Positions 9,176 to 17,553 of a stretch of DNA of 20,043 nt are shown here, one piece after another. Under the pieces are notes generated by a model. It was given only the letters and a program-made list of their open reading frames with translations, had not been told where the DNA came from and did not search any database. Source of the stretch: Thermus sp. JCM 17653. Its GTDB lineage: Bacteria; Deinococcota; Deinococci; Deinococcales; Thermaceae. Position numbers and translations under genes: made by a program. The DNA is taken from NCBI GenBank assembly GCA_001311585.1, contig BBBN01000004.1:1-20043 (forward strand). Direction: 5' to 3'. The first letter of the stretch is position 1; each line of letters opens with the position of its first letter.

Positions 9176-10231
9176 TTAGCGGGCCTTCACCTCGGTCCAG
9201 ACCCGGTCGTAAAGGGCGATGTCCGGCCCCAGGTCCTTGAGGTACTCCAGCTTGGCGCGCACCTCCTCCGGTGGAAAGACGGTGGGGTCCTGGCGCATCT
9301 CCTCGGGCAGGAGGGGGATGGCCTTGGCCACGGGGGTGGCGTAGCGGGTGTACGCCGCCAGGGTAGCGGCGTTTTCCGGCTCCAAGAGGAAGTCAATGAA
9401 GCGGTAGGCCAGCTCCTGGGCCGGGCCCCGCTTCAGCACCACCATGGCGTCCGTCCAAAGCGTTCCCCCCTCCTTGGCCAGGGCGTAGCGGAGGCGTTCG
9501 TCCTCCCCCCGGGCCTGAAGGACGTCCCCCGAGTAGGCGAGGCTTAGGGCAGCGTCCCCCGCCAGGATGCGGTTCAGGGCCTCCACCCCCCCGGCGAAGC
9601 CCACGGAGCGCCCCTTGGCGGCGATAAGGAGTTCCTTGGCCTTCTCCAGGGCAAGGGGGTCGGTGGTGTTCACCGAGTAGCCCAGGTACCTAAGGGCCGC
9701 CCCGATGGTCTCCCGCATCTCGTCCAGGAGGAGAAAAGGGCCCACCTGGCGGCCCGGGTCAAAGAAGGCGGCGTAGGAGTCCACCGTGCCCTTCACCAGG
9801 TCCTCCCGGTAGGCGATCCCCGTGGTGCCCCACAGGTAGGGCACGGAGTACTGCAGGCCGGGGTCGTAGGGTGGGTCCAGGAAGAAGGGGTCCAGGTGGG
9901 CGAGGTTCTTCAGCCTCCCCTTGTCCAAGGGGGCGAGGAGCCCGTCCCGGGCCATCTGCAGGACGTAGTAGTCCGGGGCCACCACCAGGGAGAACTCCCG
10001 GTCCGCCCCCGCCTTGAGCTTGGCCAGCATGGCCTCGGGGGACTCAAAGGTGTCCAGGACCACCTTGGCCCCCGTCTCCCGCTCAAACTTCCGGACAAGC
10101 TCCTCGGGGATGTAGTCGGCCCAGTTGAGGAAGTAAAGGGTGCCCGCGCCCGAAGGGGCCTTAGGGCGAAAGAGAAGCCACCCCAGGAGCGCCAGGGCTA
10201 CCGCCAGGAGCAAGGCTCCGATCCGCCTCAT
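9176..10231 (-). CDS. potD: Polyamine ABC transporter substrate-binding protein
   Basis: A 351-aa extracytoplasmic binding protein of the PotD/PotF type. After a hydrophobic N-terminus (residues 5-20) comes LYFLNWADYIPEELVRKFE, the PotD signature, with Trp37, Asp39 and Tyr40. Residues equivalent to E. coli PotD ligand contacts are recognisable: Asp and Glu in LLDEMRETIG, Trp and Asp in GGTLWTDAM, Tyr in RYATPV. This supports spermidine/putrescine-type ligands. No lipobox cysteine follows the hydrophobic segment, so it may be signal-anchored or released instead of lipidated. The ATG overlaps the potC stop (ATGA). The frame is intact. Confidence 0.9.
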   Translation of the reverse strand: MRRIGALLLAVALALLGWLLFRPKAPSGAGTLYFLNWADYIPEELVRKFERETGAKVVLDTFESPEAMLAKLKAGADREFSLVVAPDYYVLQMARDGLLAPLDKGRLKNLAHLDPFFLDPPYDPGLQYSVPYLWGTTGIAYREDLVKGTVDSYAAFFDPGRQVGPFLLLDEMRETIGAALRYLGYSVNTTDPLALEKAKELLIAAKGRSVGFAGGVEALNRILAGDAALSLAYSGDVLQARGEDERLRYALAKEGGTLWTDAMVVLKRGPAQELAYRFIDFLLEPENAATLAAYTRYATPVAKAIPLLPEEMRQDPTVFPPEEVRAKLEYLKDLGPDIALYDRVWTEVKAR

Positions 10232-11007
10232 ACCCTCCTCCGGCTGAGAGCATACCCTAAAGCCAGGAAAAAGGCGCTAAGCCCCACGATGAGGGTGGAG
10301 AGGGCGTGGACCTTGGGGCTTACCCCCAGCTTCACGCTGGAGTAGATGTAAAGGGGCAAGGTGGTGGCCCCGGGCCCCGCGGTGAAGAAGGTGACCACGA
10401 AGTCGTCCAGGGAAAGGGTGAGGGCGAGGAGCGCCCCCGCCGCCACCCCCGGCCAGGCCAGGGGGAGGGTCACATACCAAAAGGTCTGGAAGCCCCTCGC
10501 CCCCAGGTCCCGGGCGGCCTCCTCCAGGGCGGGGTCCAAAAGGAGGAGCCGGGAGCGCACCACCAGGGTCACGAAGGCCACCTGGAAGGTGATGTGCCCG
10601 AGGACCACCGTGAGGAGGGAAAGCCTTGGAAAGCCCCAAAGCTCCCGGGAGAAGGCGAAGAGGAGGAGGAGGGAAACCCCCATGACCACGTCGGGCACCA
10701 CCACGGGGACGTAGAGGAGGTAGCGCAAAAAGCCCTTCCCAGGGAAACGGTAGCGCACCAGGCCCAAGGCGAGGAGGGTCCCGAGGACCGTGGAGACCAG
10801 GGTGGAGACCAAGGCCACAAGAAGGGTGTTGGCGAAGTACTCCAAAACCCTCGGGTCCTGGAAGAGGCCCTGGTACCACTTCAGGGTGAAGCCGGTGAAG
10901 TGAACCCCCCTGCGGCTCTCGTTGAAGGAGAGGGCCACGATGACCAGGATGGGGAGGTAAAGGAAGGCATAGACCAACAGGGCGTGGAGGGAGAGAAGCC
11001 GCCTCAT
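10228..11007 (-). CDS. potC: Polyamine ABC transporter permease
   Basis: A 259-aa inner-membrane permease with about six hydrophobic segments. The EAA loop that docks on the ATPase is visible as EEAARDLGARGFQTFWYVTL in the second half, and LALTLSLDDFVVTFF is highly typical of PotC/PotI. It forms the transmembrane channel together with PotB. Its ATG overlaps the potB stop and its TGA overlaps the potD start, both as ATGA, so the three are tightly coupled. The frame is intact. The potC rather than potB assignment rests on order (A-B-C-D) and the SLDDFV motif. Confidence 0.92.
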   Translation of the reverse strand: MRRLLSLHALLVYAFLYLPILVIVALSFNESRRGVHFTGFTLKWYQGLFQDPRVLEYFANTLLVALVSTLVSTVLGTLLALGLVRYRFPGKGFLRYLLYVPVVVPDVVMGVSLLLLFAFSRELWGFPRLSLLTVVLGHITFQVAFVTLVVRSRLLLLDPALEEAARDLGARGFQTFWYVTLPLAWPGVAAGALLALTLSLDDFVVTFFTAGPGATTLPLYIYSSVKLGVSPKVHALSTLIVGLSAFFLALGYALSRRRV

Positions 11008-11863
11008 ACCAGATCCTCAAGCCCCCTTTCCCCCTGGAGGCGGGCGTAGAGGTAGAGGGCGAGAAGCACAAACCCCATGAGGAAGACGCTCAAGGCCGCC
11101 CCGAAGGCCCAGTCCCGGGTGACGCCGAACTGCTGCTGGATGAGGTTGCCGATGAGGACCACCCGCCCCGCCCCCAGAAGGTCGGCCACCACGAAGGTGC
11201 CCATGGCCGGGATGAAGACCAGGACGCTTCCCGCAAAGAGCCCCGGGTAGGTCTGGGGAAGCACGGCGTGGAGGAAGGCCCTAACGGGCCTTGCCCCAAG
11301 GTCGTAGGCCGCTTCCAAAAGCTGCCAGTCCACCCGTTCCACGCTGGCGTAGACCGGAAGCACGAAAAAGGGCAGGAAGGTGTAGACCGTGGCCAGGAGC
11401 ACGGCGAAGAAGGAGGGGTAAAGGGTGAAGGGGCCAAGGCCGAAGGCCTGCAGAAGGGCGTTCGCCACCCCTTCCCGCTGCAGGAGGACCAGCCAGGCGT
11501 AGACCCGGATGAGGAAGTTGGTGAAGAAGGGAAGGAGGAGGAAAAGGAGAAGGAGGTCCCGCCGGGGGTGGCGGGCGAGGTAAAAGGCCAGGGGGTAGCC
11601 CAGAAGGGCGGAGAAGAGGGTGGCCAGGGCCCCTATCCCGAGGCTCTGGCGAAGGCCTCGAGGTAAGGGGGCTCCAAAAGCCTCAGGTAGTTCCTAAGGG
11701 TCAGGGGCCCCTGAAGCTCCCCGTAGGGCCCCCGGCTCATCAAGGAGGCCAGGAGGACCAGGAGGGTGGGGAGGAGGACAAAGAGAAAGAGCCAAAGCCC
11801 CCCCGGGCCTACGGTGACCAGCACCCGGAAGAACCGCTGCCACGGGGTAGCCGCCTCATTCAT
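11004..11863 (-). CDS. potB: Polyamine ABC transporter permease (one frame break)
   Basis: About 286 aa after repair, the companion permease to PotC. The N-terminal part ([11 protein letters not shown], then a first membrane segment) is in one frame up to LEAFA; from there the frame changes at 11648-11649, where one C of GCCCAG is missing on the coding strand, and continues as [25 protein letters not shown] and the EAA loop [20 protein letters not shown] are typical of PotB. Without repair the peptide stops after 76 residues. Its ATG lies inside the last codons of potA (8-nt overlap). Confidence 0.9.
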
Positions 11864-12923
11864 GGAGCACCACCAGGTTCTCTGGAGGAAGGTAGCACAA
11901 AACCTCCTCCCCGTAGGTAAACTCCTCGGCCCCCGGCTCCTGGAGGTCCTGGTTCAAGGTGTAGGCCAGAAGCCGCATCCCCCCCGCCCGCAGGTAGTAC
12001 TGGTTCTCGGCCCCCGTGTAGACGATCTCCTCCACCACCGCCCGCACCAGGTTCTCCCGGGTGGGAAGGCCGTTTCCCACGGGGTAGAGGCGGATTTTCT
12101 CCGGGCGGATCCCCAAAAGGGCCTCCCCCTCCAAAGGGGACCGGAGGCGCAAGGGCCCCAAGGGGGTTTCCGCTCCCAAGGGGTGGGGCCTTGCGGGAAG
12201 GAAGTTGAAGCGGCCCAGGAACTCGGCCACGAAGCGGTTTTTGGGGCGCTCGTAGACCTCATCGGGAAGGCCCACCTGCACGATGCGCCCGGAGCGCATC
12301 ACGGCGATGCGGTCCGACATGACCAAGGCCTCCTCCTGGTCGTGGGTGACGAAGATAAAGGTGGTGCCAAGCCGCCTCTGGATCTGCATGAGCTCCACCC
12401 GAAGCTCCTGGCGGAGCCTGGCGTCCAAGGCGGAGAGGGGCTCGTCCAGGAGGAGCACCTCCGGCTCCAGCACCAGGCCCGGGCCAGGGCCACCCGCTGC
12501 TTCTGCCCGCCGGAAAGCTCCCGGGGATAGCGCTTCTCCAGGCCGAGGAGGTCCACCAGCTCCAAAGCCCAGGCCACCTTTTGGCGGACGGCTCCGGGGG
12601 CAGGCCCTTCATGCGGAGCCCGAAGGCGATGTTGGCCTCTACGGTCATGTGGGGGAAGAGGGCGTAGTTCTGGAAGACGGTGTTCACGGGGCGCCCATAG
12701 GGGGGCACCCCGGCCATGTCCCGCCCCCCGATCTCTATGCGGCCCGCGTCCGGGGTTTCAAAGCCGGCGAGGAGCCTTAAGAGGGTGGTCTTGCCGCACC
12801 CCGAGGGCCCGAGGAGGCTGAAGAACTCGCCCCTATGGACCTCGAGGTCCACCCCCTCCAAGGCCACCACCCCCCATAGGCCTTCCGCACCCCAAGGAGG
12901 CGCACCAAAACGTCCCTGGCCAC
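11856..12923 (-). CDS. potA: Polyamine ABC transporter ATP-binding protein (three frame breaks)
   Basis: About 356 aa after repair. Order of motifs: Walker [11 protein letters not shown]-loop [13 protein letters not shown], signature [15 protein letters not shown], Walker [15 protein letters not shown]-loop [10 protein letters not shown], then a C-terminal TOBE-type domain ([25 protein letters not shown]). It powers the PotBC channel. Breaks on the coding strand: a G-run one short at 12870-12875, GAGGCC read as GAGCC at 12591-12592, and GGGCCCTGG read as GGGCCTGG at 12476-12477. The start is GTG at 12923, 7 nt behind TAAACT within a TATATAAACT box. Related carbohydrate or iron importers share the ATPase type; the PotD partner fixes the call. 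Confidence 0.9.
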
Positions 12924-12930
12924 GGGGCCC

Positions 12931-12940
12931 AGTTTATATA
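12931..12940 (-). promoter_or_regulatory. -10 region of the potABCD operon
   Basis: TATATAAACT on the minus strand; its last hexamer TAAACT is 7 nt before the GTG of potA at 12923. It fills the 28-nt gap after rodA. TTCCCT 17 nt upstream is only a weak -35. Confidence 0.55.
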
Positions 12941-12951
12941 ACCCCGGGCCT

Positions 12952-14030
12952 CTAGGGAACGGCCCGGTCCCGGTGGACCAGAAGCACCAGGCCCAGGGAG
13001 AAGAGGGTGGCCACCAGGCTGGACCCCCCATAGGAAAAGAGGGGCAGGGTCAGGCCGGTCACGGGCATCACCCCCAGGGCCACCCCCAGGTTCACCACCA
13101 CCTGGAAGCCCAGCATCCCCCCCACCCCGGCGAGGAAGAGGCGGTCGGCCAGGCGGGGACACTCCAGGGCCAGGGCGAAGAGGCGCAGGAGGAGGAGGGC
13201 GTAAAGGCCAAGGAGGGCCACCACCCCCACGAAACCCCACTCCTCCGCCCAGACGGCGAAGACGAAATCCGTGTGGCGGAAGGGCACGAAGCCAGCTGGG
13301 TCTGGGTGCCCTGGCCGTACCCTTTGCCCAAGAGCCCCCCCGAGCCGATGGCGATGGTGGACTGGATCACCTGAAACCCCTGGCCCAAGGGGTCCCGGTA
13401 GGGGTCCAAGACGATGAGCACCCGCTCCCGCTGGTAGGGCTTGAGGCTCGGCCAGACCACGGTGGGCACCAGTAGGGCCAGGGCCAAGGCGCCCACCAAG
13501 AGGTGCCTTCCGGGCAGGCCGCGGACCCAAAGGACCGCGAAGGCCCCAAAGAGGACCACCAGGGAGCCTCCCAGGTCGGGCTGGAGCAGGAGAAGGGCCA
13601 CCACGGGCAGGGTGAGGAGGCCGGGAAGGAAGTAGTCCCAAACCCGGCGGACGGGGCGGTTCTCCAGAAGGCGGGCCAGGGCCAGGACCAGCCCCAGTTT
13701 GGCCACCTCCAGGGGCTGGAACTGCAGGGGCCCCACCACGAACCAGGCCCTGGCCCCGTTGATCTCCCGGCCCACCAGGAGGACCAGGACCAAAAGGGCC
13801 AGGGAGAGGGCGTAGAGGGGGTAGGCCAGGGCGAAGACCGTGCGGCGGGAGAGAAACTGGACCCCCACCCCTAGGGCCAGCCCCAGGAGAAAGGCCGCCA
13901 CCTGTCGGGGAAGGAGACCGGGGTCGGGGGCGGCGCTTCGCAGGTTATAGAGGCCCAAGAGGGTGAGGACCAGGGCCAGGAGGGCCAGGCCCCAGTCGTA
14001 GGCCAGGAGGTTGGGCCGCCTTAGGGTCAC
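12952..14030 (-). CDS. rodA: RodA-type peptidoglycan glycosyltransferase (SEDS family; one frame break)
   Basis: A polytopic SEDS protein, about 359 aa after repair with roughly ten membrane segments, which polymerises lipid II into glycan strands for rod-shape growth. [19 protein letters not shown], then [14 protein letters not shown], is the family signature; after repair its Asp is residue 255, the catalytic Asp position reported for T. thermophilus Rod[14 protein letters not shown] is the other conserved loop and [13 protein letters not shown] ends the family pattern. The frame breaks at 13292-13293 (CTGGGCTTC read as CTGGCTTC), just before the catalytic loop. The start is GTG, 10 nt after the minE stop. 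FtsW is the alternative; MinE/MinD context and residue match favour RodA. Confidence 0.9.
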
Positions 14031-14040
14031 CTCGGGCGCC

Positions 14041-14262
14041 TCACTTGAGGGGGATGTCGGCCATCAAGACCATCTTCTCCCCCCGTTCCTCCAAGGCCAC
14101 GGAAAGGCCCTCCTCCTGGGCGGGGAAGTAGCGGCGCAGGACCTCCAGGAGGTCCTTCTTGAGGTTTTCCACCAGACCCGGGGAAAGCTTGGCCCGGTCG
14201 TAGGCCAGAACGAGCTTCAAGCGCTCCTTGGCCTTTTCCTTGCTCTTCTCGCGCCACCACAT
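14041..14262 (-). CDS. minE: Cell division topological specificity factor MinE
   Basis: A 73-aa protein. The N-terminal part ([22 protein letters not shown]) fits, in pieces, the MinE helix that binds MinD, with the characteristic [10 protein letters not shown]; the C-terminal part ([18 protein letters not shown]) matches the dimerisation domain. MinE stimulates the MinD ATPase and confines the division inhibitor to the poles. Its ATG shares one base with the minD stop (TGATG), and rodA follows after 10 nt. The frame is intact. Confidence 0.92.
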   Translation of the reverse strand: MWWREKSKEKAKERLKLVLAYDRAKLSPGLVENLKKDLLEVLRRYFPAQEEGLSVALEERGEKMVLMADIPLK

Positions 14263-15062
14263 CAGCGACCTCCGAAGAGCCTCTTCAACACCCCCAGGAG
14301 GCCCTGGGCGTCCTCGAGGGCGCGGAAGGGCACCTCCTCCCCCAGGAGGCGCCGGGCGGTGTCCATGAAGGCCTGGGCGGCGGGGCCGTTGTCTCTAAGC
14401 ACCAAGGGCTCCCCCTGGTTGGTGGAGATGAGGACCTGCTCGTCCTCGGGGATGATGCCGATGGCTTCAGGCCCAAAATCTCCACCACGTCCTCCACGGA
14501 GAGCATGTCCCCCCGGGCCACCATCCTGGGCCGCAAGCGTTGATGACCAGGTAGTTCTCCCGGATCTCCCGGGCCTCCAGAAGGCCGATGATGCGGTCGG
14601 CGTCCCGGACGCTGCTGACCTCGGGGTTCACCACCACCAAGGCCCCTTCCGCCGGGGTGGCGGCCGTCTGGAAGCCCTTCTCGATCCCGGCCGGGGAGTC
14701 TATGAGCACCCGGTCAAACCCCTCCTCGGCGAGGAGGTGCCGGACGAGGTTGCGGAAGCGCTCGGGGTCCAGGGCCTCCTTGTCCTTGGTCTGGGAGGCG
14801 GGAAGGAGGTAGAGGTTTTCCACCCGCTTGTCCCGGATGAGGCCTGCCGGGGCTTGGCCCTTCCCTCCAAGACGTCGATGAGGTCAAAGACCACCCGCCC
14901 CTCGAGGCCCATCACCACGTCCAGGTTGCGGAGGCCCACGTCCACGTCTATCACCGCCACCTTCTCCCCGAGCTTGGCCAGGGCCGCCCCCAGGTTGGCG
15001 GTGGTGGTGGTCTTGCCCACCCCCCCTTTGCCCGAAGTCACCACGATGGCGCGCGCTTTCAC
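14262..15062 (-). CDS. minD: Septum-site determining ATPase MinD (three frame breaks)
   Basis: About 267 aa after repair, a ParA/MinD-type ATPase. The deviant Walker A is SGKGGVGKTTTTANLG near residue 10; VAVIDVDVGLRNLDVVMG and VLIDSPAGIEKGFQ carry the further nucleotide-contacting aspartates. The last residues (LLGVLKRLFGGR) form the amphipathic membrane-targeting helix. Breaks on the coding strand: CAGGCCCTC minus C at 14841-14842, AACCGC minus C at 14539-14540, and AAGCCCATC minus C at 14463-14464. The GTG start at 15062 has AGGAGG at 15070-15075 with a 7-nt gap. The start overlaps the stop of the upstream regulator (GTGA). No minC is adjacent. Confidence 0.92.
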
Positions 15063-15362
15063 CGCTTTACCTCCTGTGCGTCCAATATCGCCTCCAAATC
15101 CCGAAAAAAACTCCAAGACCCGCTTCCCCTTCGCCGTCAAGGTGTATTCTACCGAGGCGGCACCTCCGGGAAGGCCCGCCGCTCCACGAAGCCCAGGGCG
15201 TGGAACTCCCGAAGCCTCTCCGCCAGGGTGCGGGGGGAGAGGAGCAAAACGGCCTGGAGGTCGGAAAAGCGGGAAGGCCCCGGCCCAGGGCGAAGAGGAC
15301 CTCCGGGGCCCCCTGCGGGCCATGACCTTGAGCACCTTCCGGGCGTTTTTGGAGAGGGCCAT
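15059..15362 (-). CDS. HxlR-like winged-helix transcriptional regulator (four apparent frame breaks)
   Basis: A short gene reconstructed across four frames, about 101 aa. Repaired pieces read MALSKNARKVLKVMARRG, VLFALGRGLPAF, SDLQAVLLLSPRTLAERLRE, FHALGFVERRAFPEVPPR and VEYTLTAKGKRVLEFF. SPRTLAERLRE followed by GFVERR, PEVPPRVEYTLT, G is the HxlR-family winged-helix pattern. Breaks: 15309-15313 (G-run one short), about 15270 (C lost), 15152-15153 (G lost), and 15104-15110 (a seven-T run one too long, or two bases short). The final frame ends in TGA overlapping the minD GTG, which supports the reconstruction. TAGCAT 6 nt before the ATG suggests a leaderless start. With four lesions in 300 nt, a true pseudogene is possible. 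Confidence 0.65.
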
Positions 15363-15368
15363 GGGCCA

Positions 15369-15374
15369 ATGCTA
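15369..15374 (-). promoter_or_regulatory. -10 box of the winged-helix regulator / min operon
   Basis: TAGCAT on the minus strand, 6 nt before the ATG at 15362. No convincing -35. It would drive regulator-minD-minE-rodA as one transcript. Confidence 0.45.
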
Positions 15375-15408
15375 TCAAAAGGGCTAGAAAGAGGGGAAGC
15401 GGGAAGGA

Positions 15409-15437
15409 TTGCCCCGGGGAGCGGGGCGGTCTATTCT
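15409..15437 (+). promoter_or_regulatory. Promoter of the small membrane peptide and mutase genes
   Basis: TTGCCC (15409-15414), a 17-nt spacer, TATTCT (15432-15437), then 7 nt to the GTG at 15445. The layout fits a leaderless transcript and is divergent from the winged-helix gene; the 82-nt gap between the two genes holds nothing else. Confidence 0.65.
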
Positions 15438-15444
15438 GTAGGGC

Positions 15445-15582
15445 GTGAAGGGGGAGCCCAAGCCCGACTGGAAGGACTTCCTGGCCCTGGTCCTGGCGGC
15501 CTACAGCCTCCTCCTCCCTCCCCTCTTCCTCCTCCTGGGGGTCCTCTTCGCCTTTATCCTGCTCCTCCGGTTTTTCCTGTAA
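15445..15582 (+). CDS. Small hypothetical membrane peptide (45 aa)
   Basis: A GTG-initiated frame of 45 codons plus TAA. The protein opens with the charged stretch KGEPKPDWKDF and then is almost wholly hydrophobic (LALVLAAYSLLLPPLFLLLG, then VLFAFILLLRFFL), which would make one or two membrane segments with a Pro-Pro hinge. A good promoter sits 7 nt upstream and the mutase gene starts 9 nt downstream, so it is probably the first gene of that operon. I do not recognise a family. Codon use (G/C-ending, CTC/CTG-rich) is like its neighbours. Confidence 0.6.
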   Translation: MKGEPKPDWKDFLALVLAAYSLLLPPLFLLLGVLFAFILLLRFFL

Positions 15583-15591
15583 AACTAAGGC

Positions 15592-17135
15592 ATGGAAGGC
15601 CTCTTTGAGTCCCTGCCGGAGGGCTACCAGGAGAAGCTGGGCCGCCCGGGGGAGTACCCCTTCACCCGGGGCATCTACCCCCGGATGTACCTGGAAAGGC
15701 CTTGGACCATGCGCCAGTATGCGGGCTTCTCCACCGCCGAGGAGTCCAACGCCCGCTACCGCTACCTCCTCTCCCAGGGCCAGACGGGCCTCAGCGTGGC
15801 CTTTGACCTCCCCACCCAGCTCGGCCTGGACCCCGACCACCCCATGAGCGTGGGGGAGGTGGGGCGGGTGGGGGTGTCCATCGCCACCCTGGAGGACATG
15901 CAGAAGCTCTTTGACGGCATCCCCCTGGACCAGGTCTCCACCAGCATGACCATCAACGCCCCGGCCATGATGCTCCTGGCCCTCTACCTCCTGGTGGCCG
16001 AGGCGCAGGGGGTCTCCTGGGACAAGGTCTCGGGCACGGTGCAAAACGACATCCTCAAGGAGTACTTCGCCCGGGGGACCTACATCTACCCCCCGGGGCC
16101 CTCCATGCGCCTCGTGACCGACATCTTTGAGTTCTGCGCCGCGCACGTCCCTCGGTGGAACACCATCAGCATCTCCGGCTACCACATCCGCGAGGCCGGG
16201 TCCACCGCCGCCCAGGAGATCGCCTTCACCCTGGCGGACGCCAAGGCCTACGTGCGGGCCGCCCTGGAGCGGGGCCTCGAGGTGGACCGCTTCGCCCCAA
16301 GGCTTTCCTTCTTCTTCGCCGCCCACGGGGACATCTTTGAGGAGGCCGCCAAGTTCCGCGCGGCAAGGCGCCTTTGGGCAAGGATCATGCGGGAGGAGTT
16401 CGGGGCCAAGGACCCGAGAAGCTGGATGCTCCGCTTCCACACCCAGACCGGGGGCTCCACCCTCACGGCGCAGGAGCCCCTGAACAACGTGGTGCGCACC
16501 GCCTACCAGGCCTTGGCGGCGGTGCTCGGGGGCACGCAGAGCCTCCACACCAACGCCTACGACGAGGCCCTGGGCCTGCCCACGGAAAAGAGCGCCCTCC
16601 TGGCCCTCCGCACCCAGCAGATCCTGGCCTACGAGAGCGGGGTGACCCGGGCCATAGACCCCTTGGGGGGGAGCTTCTACGTGGAACACCTCACGGACAA
16701 GCTGGAACAGGAGGCGGAAAGAATCCTGCGGGAGATCGACGCCCTGGGAGGGGCGGTGGCGGCCGTGGAGGCGGGCTACTTCCAAAGGGCCCTCGAGGAG
16801 TCCGCCTGGCAGTTCCAAAAGGAGGTGGAGGAGGGCAAAAGGGTAATCGTGGGGGTGAACCGCTTCTTTGACCCCCATAGCCCCCTGAACGAGCCCGTCC
16901 CCGTGCAGCGGATTGACCCCGAGCTCCACGAGAGGCGCAAGCGGGAGCTCGCCGAGTTCAAGGCCAGGCGGGACGGGGAAAGCGTACGGGTGGGCCTGGA
17001 ACGGCTAAGGGAGGCGGCCAGGGGCCAGGAGAACCTCTTCCCCACGTGCTGGAGGCCTTCCGCCGCCGGGCCACCCTGGGGGAGGTCTGCGGGGTTCTCA
17101 GGGAGGAGTGGGGGGAGTACCAGCCCGGGAGGTAG
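15592..17135 (+). CDS. Methylmalonyl-CoA mutase, large (catalytic) subunit (one frame break)
   Basis: About 514 aa after repair. It carries the TIM-barrel substrate domain and lacks the cobalamin-binding domain, so it needs a separate small subunit that is not in this window. Together they interconvert methylmalonyl-CoA and succinyl-CoA using adenosylcobalamin. [18 protein letters not shown] and [11 protein letters not shown] are signatures. With a constant offset of 46 to Propionibacterium MCM, Tyr43, Arg161 and His198 match Tyr89, Arg207 and His244, which supports methylmalonyl- over isobutyryl-CoA specificity. The frame breaks at 17041-17043 (CTCTTCCCCCAC one C short), shifting the last 30 or so residues. 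AAGG lies just before the ATG. Confidence 0.92.
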
Positions 17136-17138
17136 GGG

Positions 17139-17525
17139 ATGGAGGGCGAGGCCGAGCTTTGGACCTTTTTGGAGCGGCACCTCAGGAGCATCTACGAGGG
17201 GGACCCCGAGGGCTACCGGGCCACCACCCACGAGGAGCTTTCCCTCTACGAGTGGTTCGTGACCCCCCACCGCTTGGACGGCCTCCCCTTCCACCTCTTC
17301 ATGACGGAAAGGCGCTGGGCCACGGGGGGAAGGCCTTACCGCCTGGACCTCCTGGAAAAGCGCCTTCAGCGCTACGGGGACGTGGCCATCTTCAGCTACA
17401 CCCTCCTCCTCACCGTGGAGGAGGAGGGGGGCCTGAGGCACCGGGCGGTGAACGAGAGCCGGGTAGCGGTGCGCTTCCCCGAGGGGTGGAAGGTGGTGCA
17501 CGTCCACAAAAGCCCGGCGGGGTGA
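17139..17525 (+). CDS. NTF2-fold-like protein (DUF4440 / CaMKII-association-domain-like)
   Basis: An intact 128-aa protein starting 3 nt after the mutase stop. The pattern of an N-terminal helix ([20 protein letters not shown]), a central [10 protein letters not shown], and paired strands ([16 protein letters not shown], then [19 protein letters not shown]) resembles SnoaL/DUF4440 and the CaMKII association domain, a small alpha+beta barrel that often dimerises. Catalytic residues and ligand cannot be assigned. Co-transcription with the mutase is likely; a role in that pathway is unproven. The stop codon lies inside the terminator stem. Confidence 0.65.
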   Translation: MEGEAELWTFLERHLRSIYEGDPEGYRATTHEELSLYEWFVTPHRLDGLPFHLFMTERRWATGGRPYRLDLLEKRLQRYGDVAIFSYTLLLTVEEEGGLRHRAVNESRVAVRFPEGWKVVHVHKSPAG

Positions 17526-17540
17526 GGCCACCCCGCCGGG
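17508..17540. terminator. Terminator between convergent operons (acsA side has the T-run)
   Basis: A perfect 12-bp stem, CCCGGCGGGGTG (17513-17524) with CACCCCGCCGGG (17529-17540), loop AGGC. On the minus strand it is followed by C and TTTT (17511-17508), a standard intrinsic terminator for acsA. On the plus strand no T-run follows, so it may act only as a barrier there. The TGA of the NTF2-like gene spans the stem-loop junction. Confidence 0.8.
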
Positions 17541-17553
17541 GCCTTCGTGGGGC

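Noticed and set aside
15067..16929. A 620-codon minus-strand open frame opposite the mutase gene
   Set aside because: It is a shadow: its sequence is low-complexity Gly/Val/Leu/His-rich and matches no family, and G+C-rich codon bias keeps the antisense frame open. The plus strand encodes a clear mutase.
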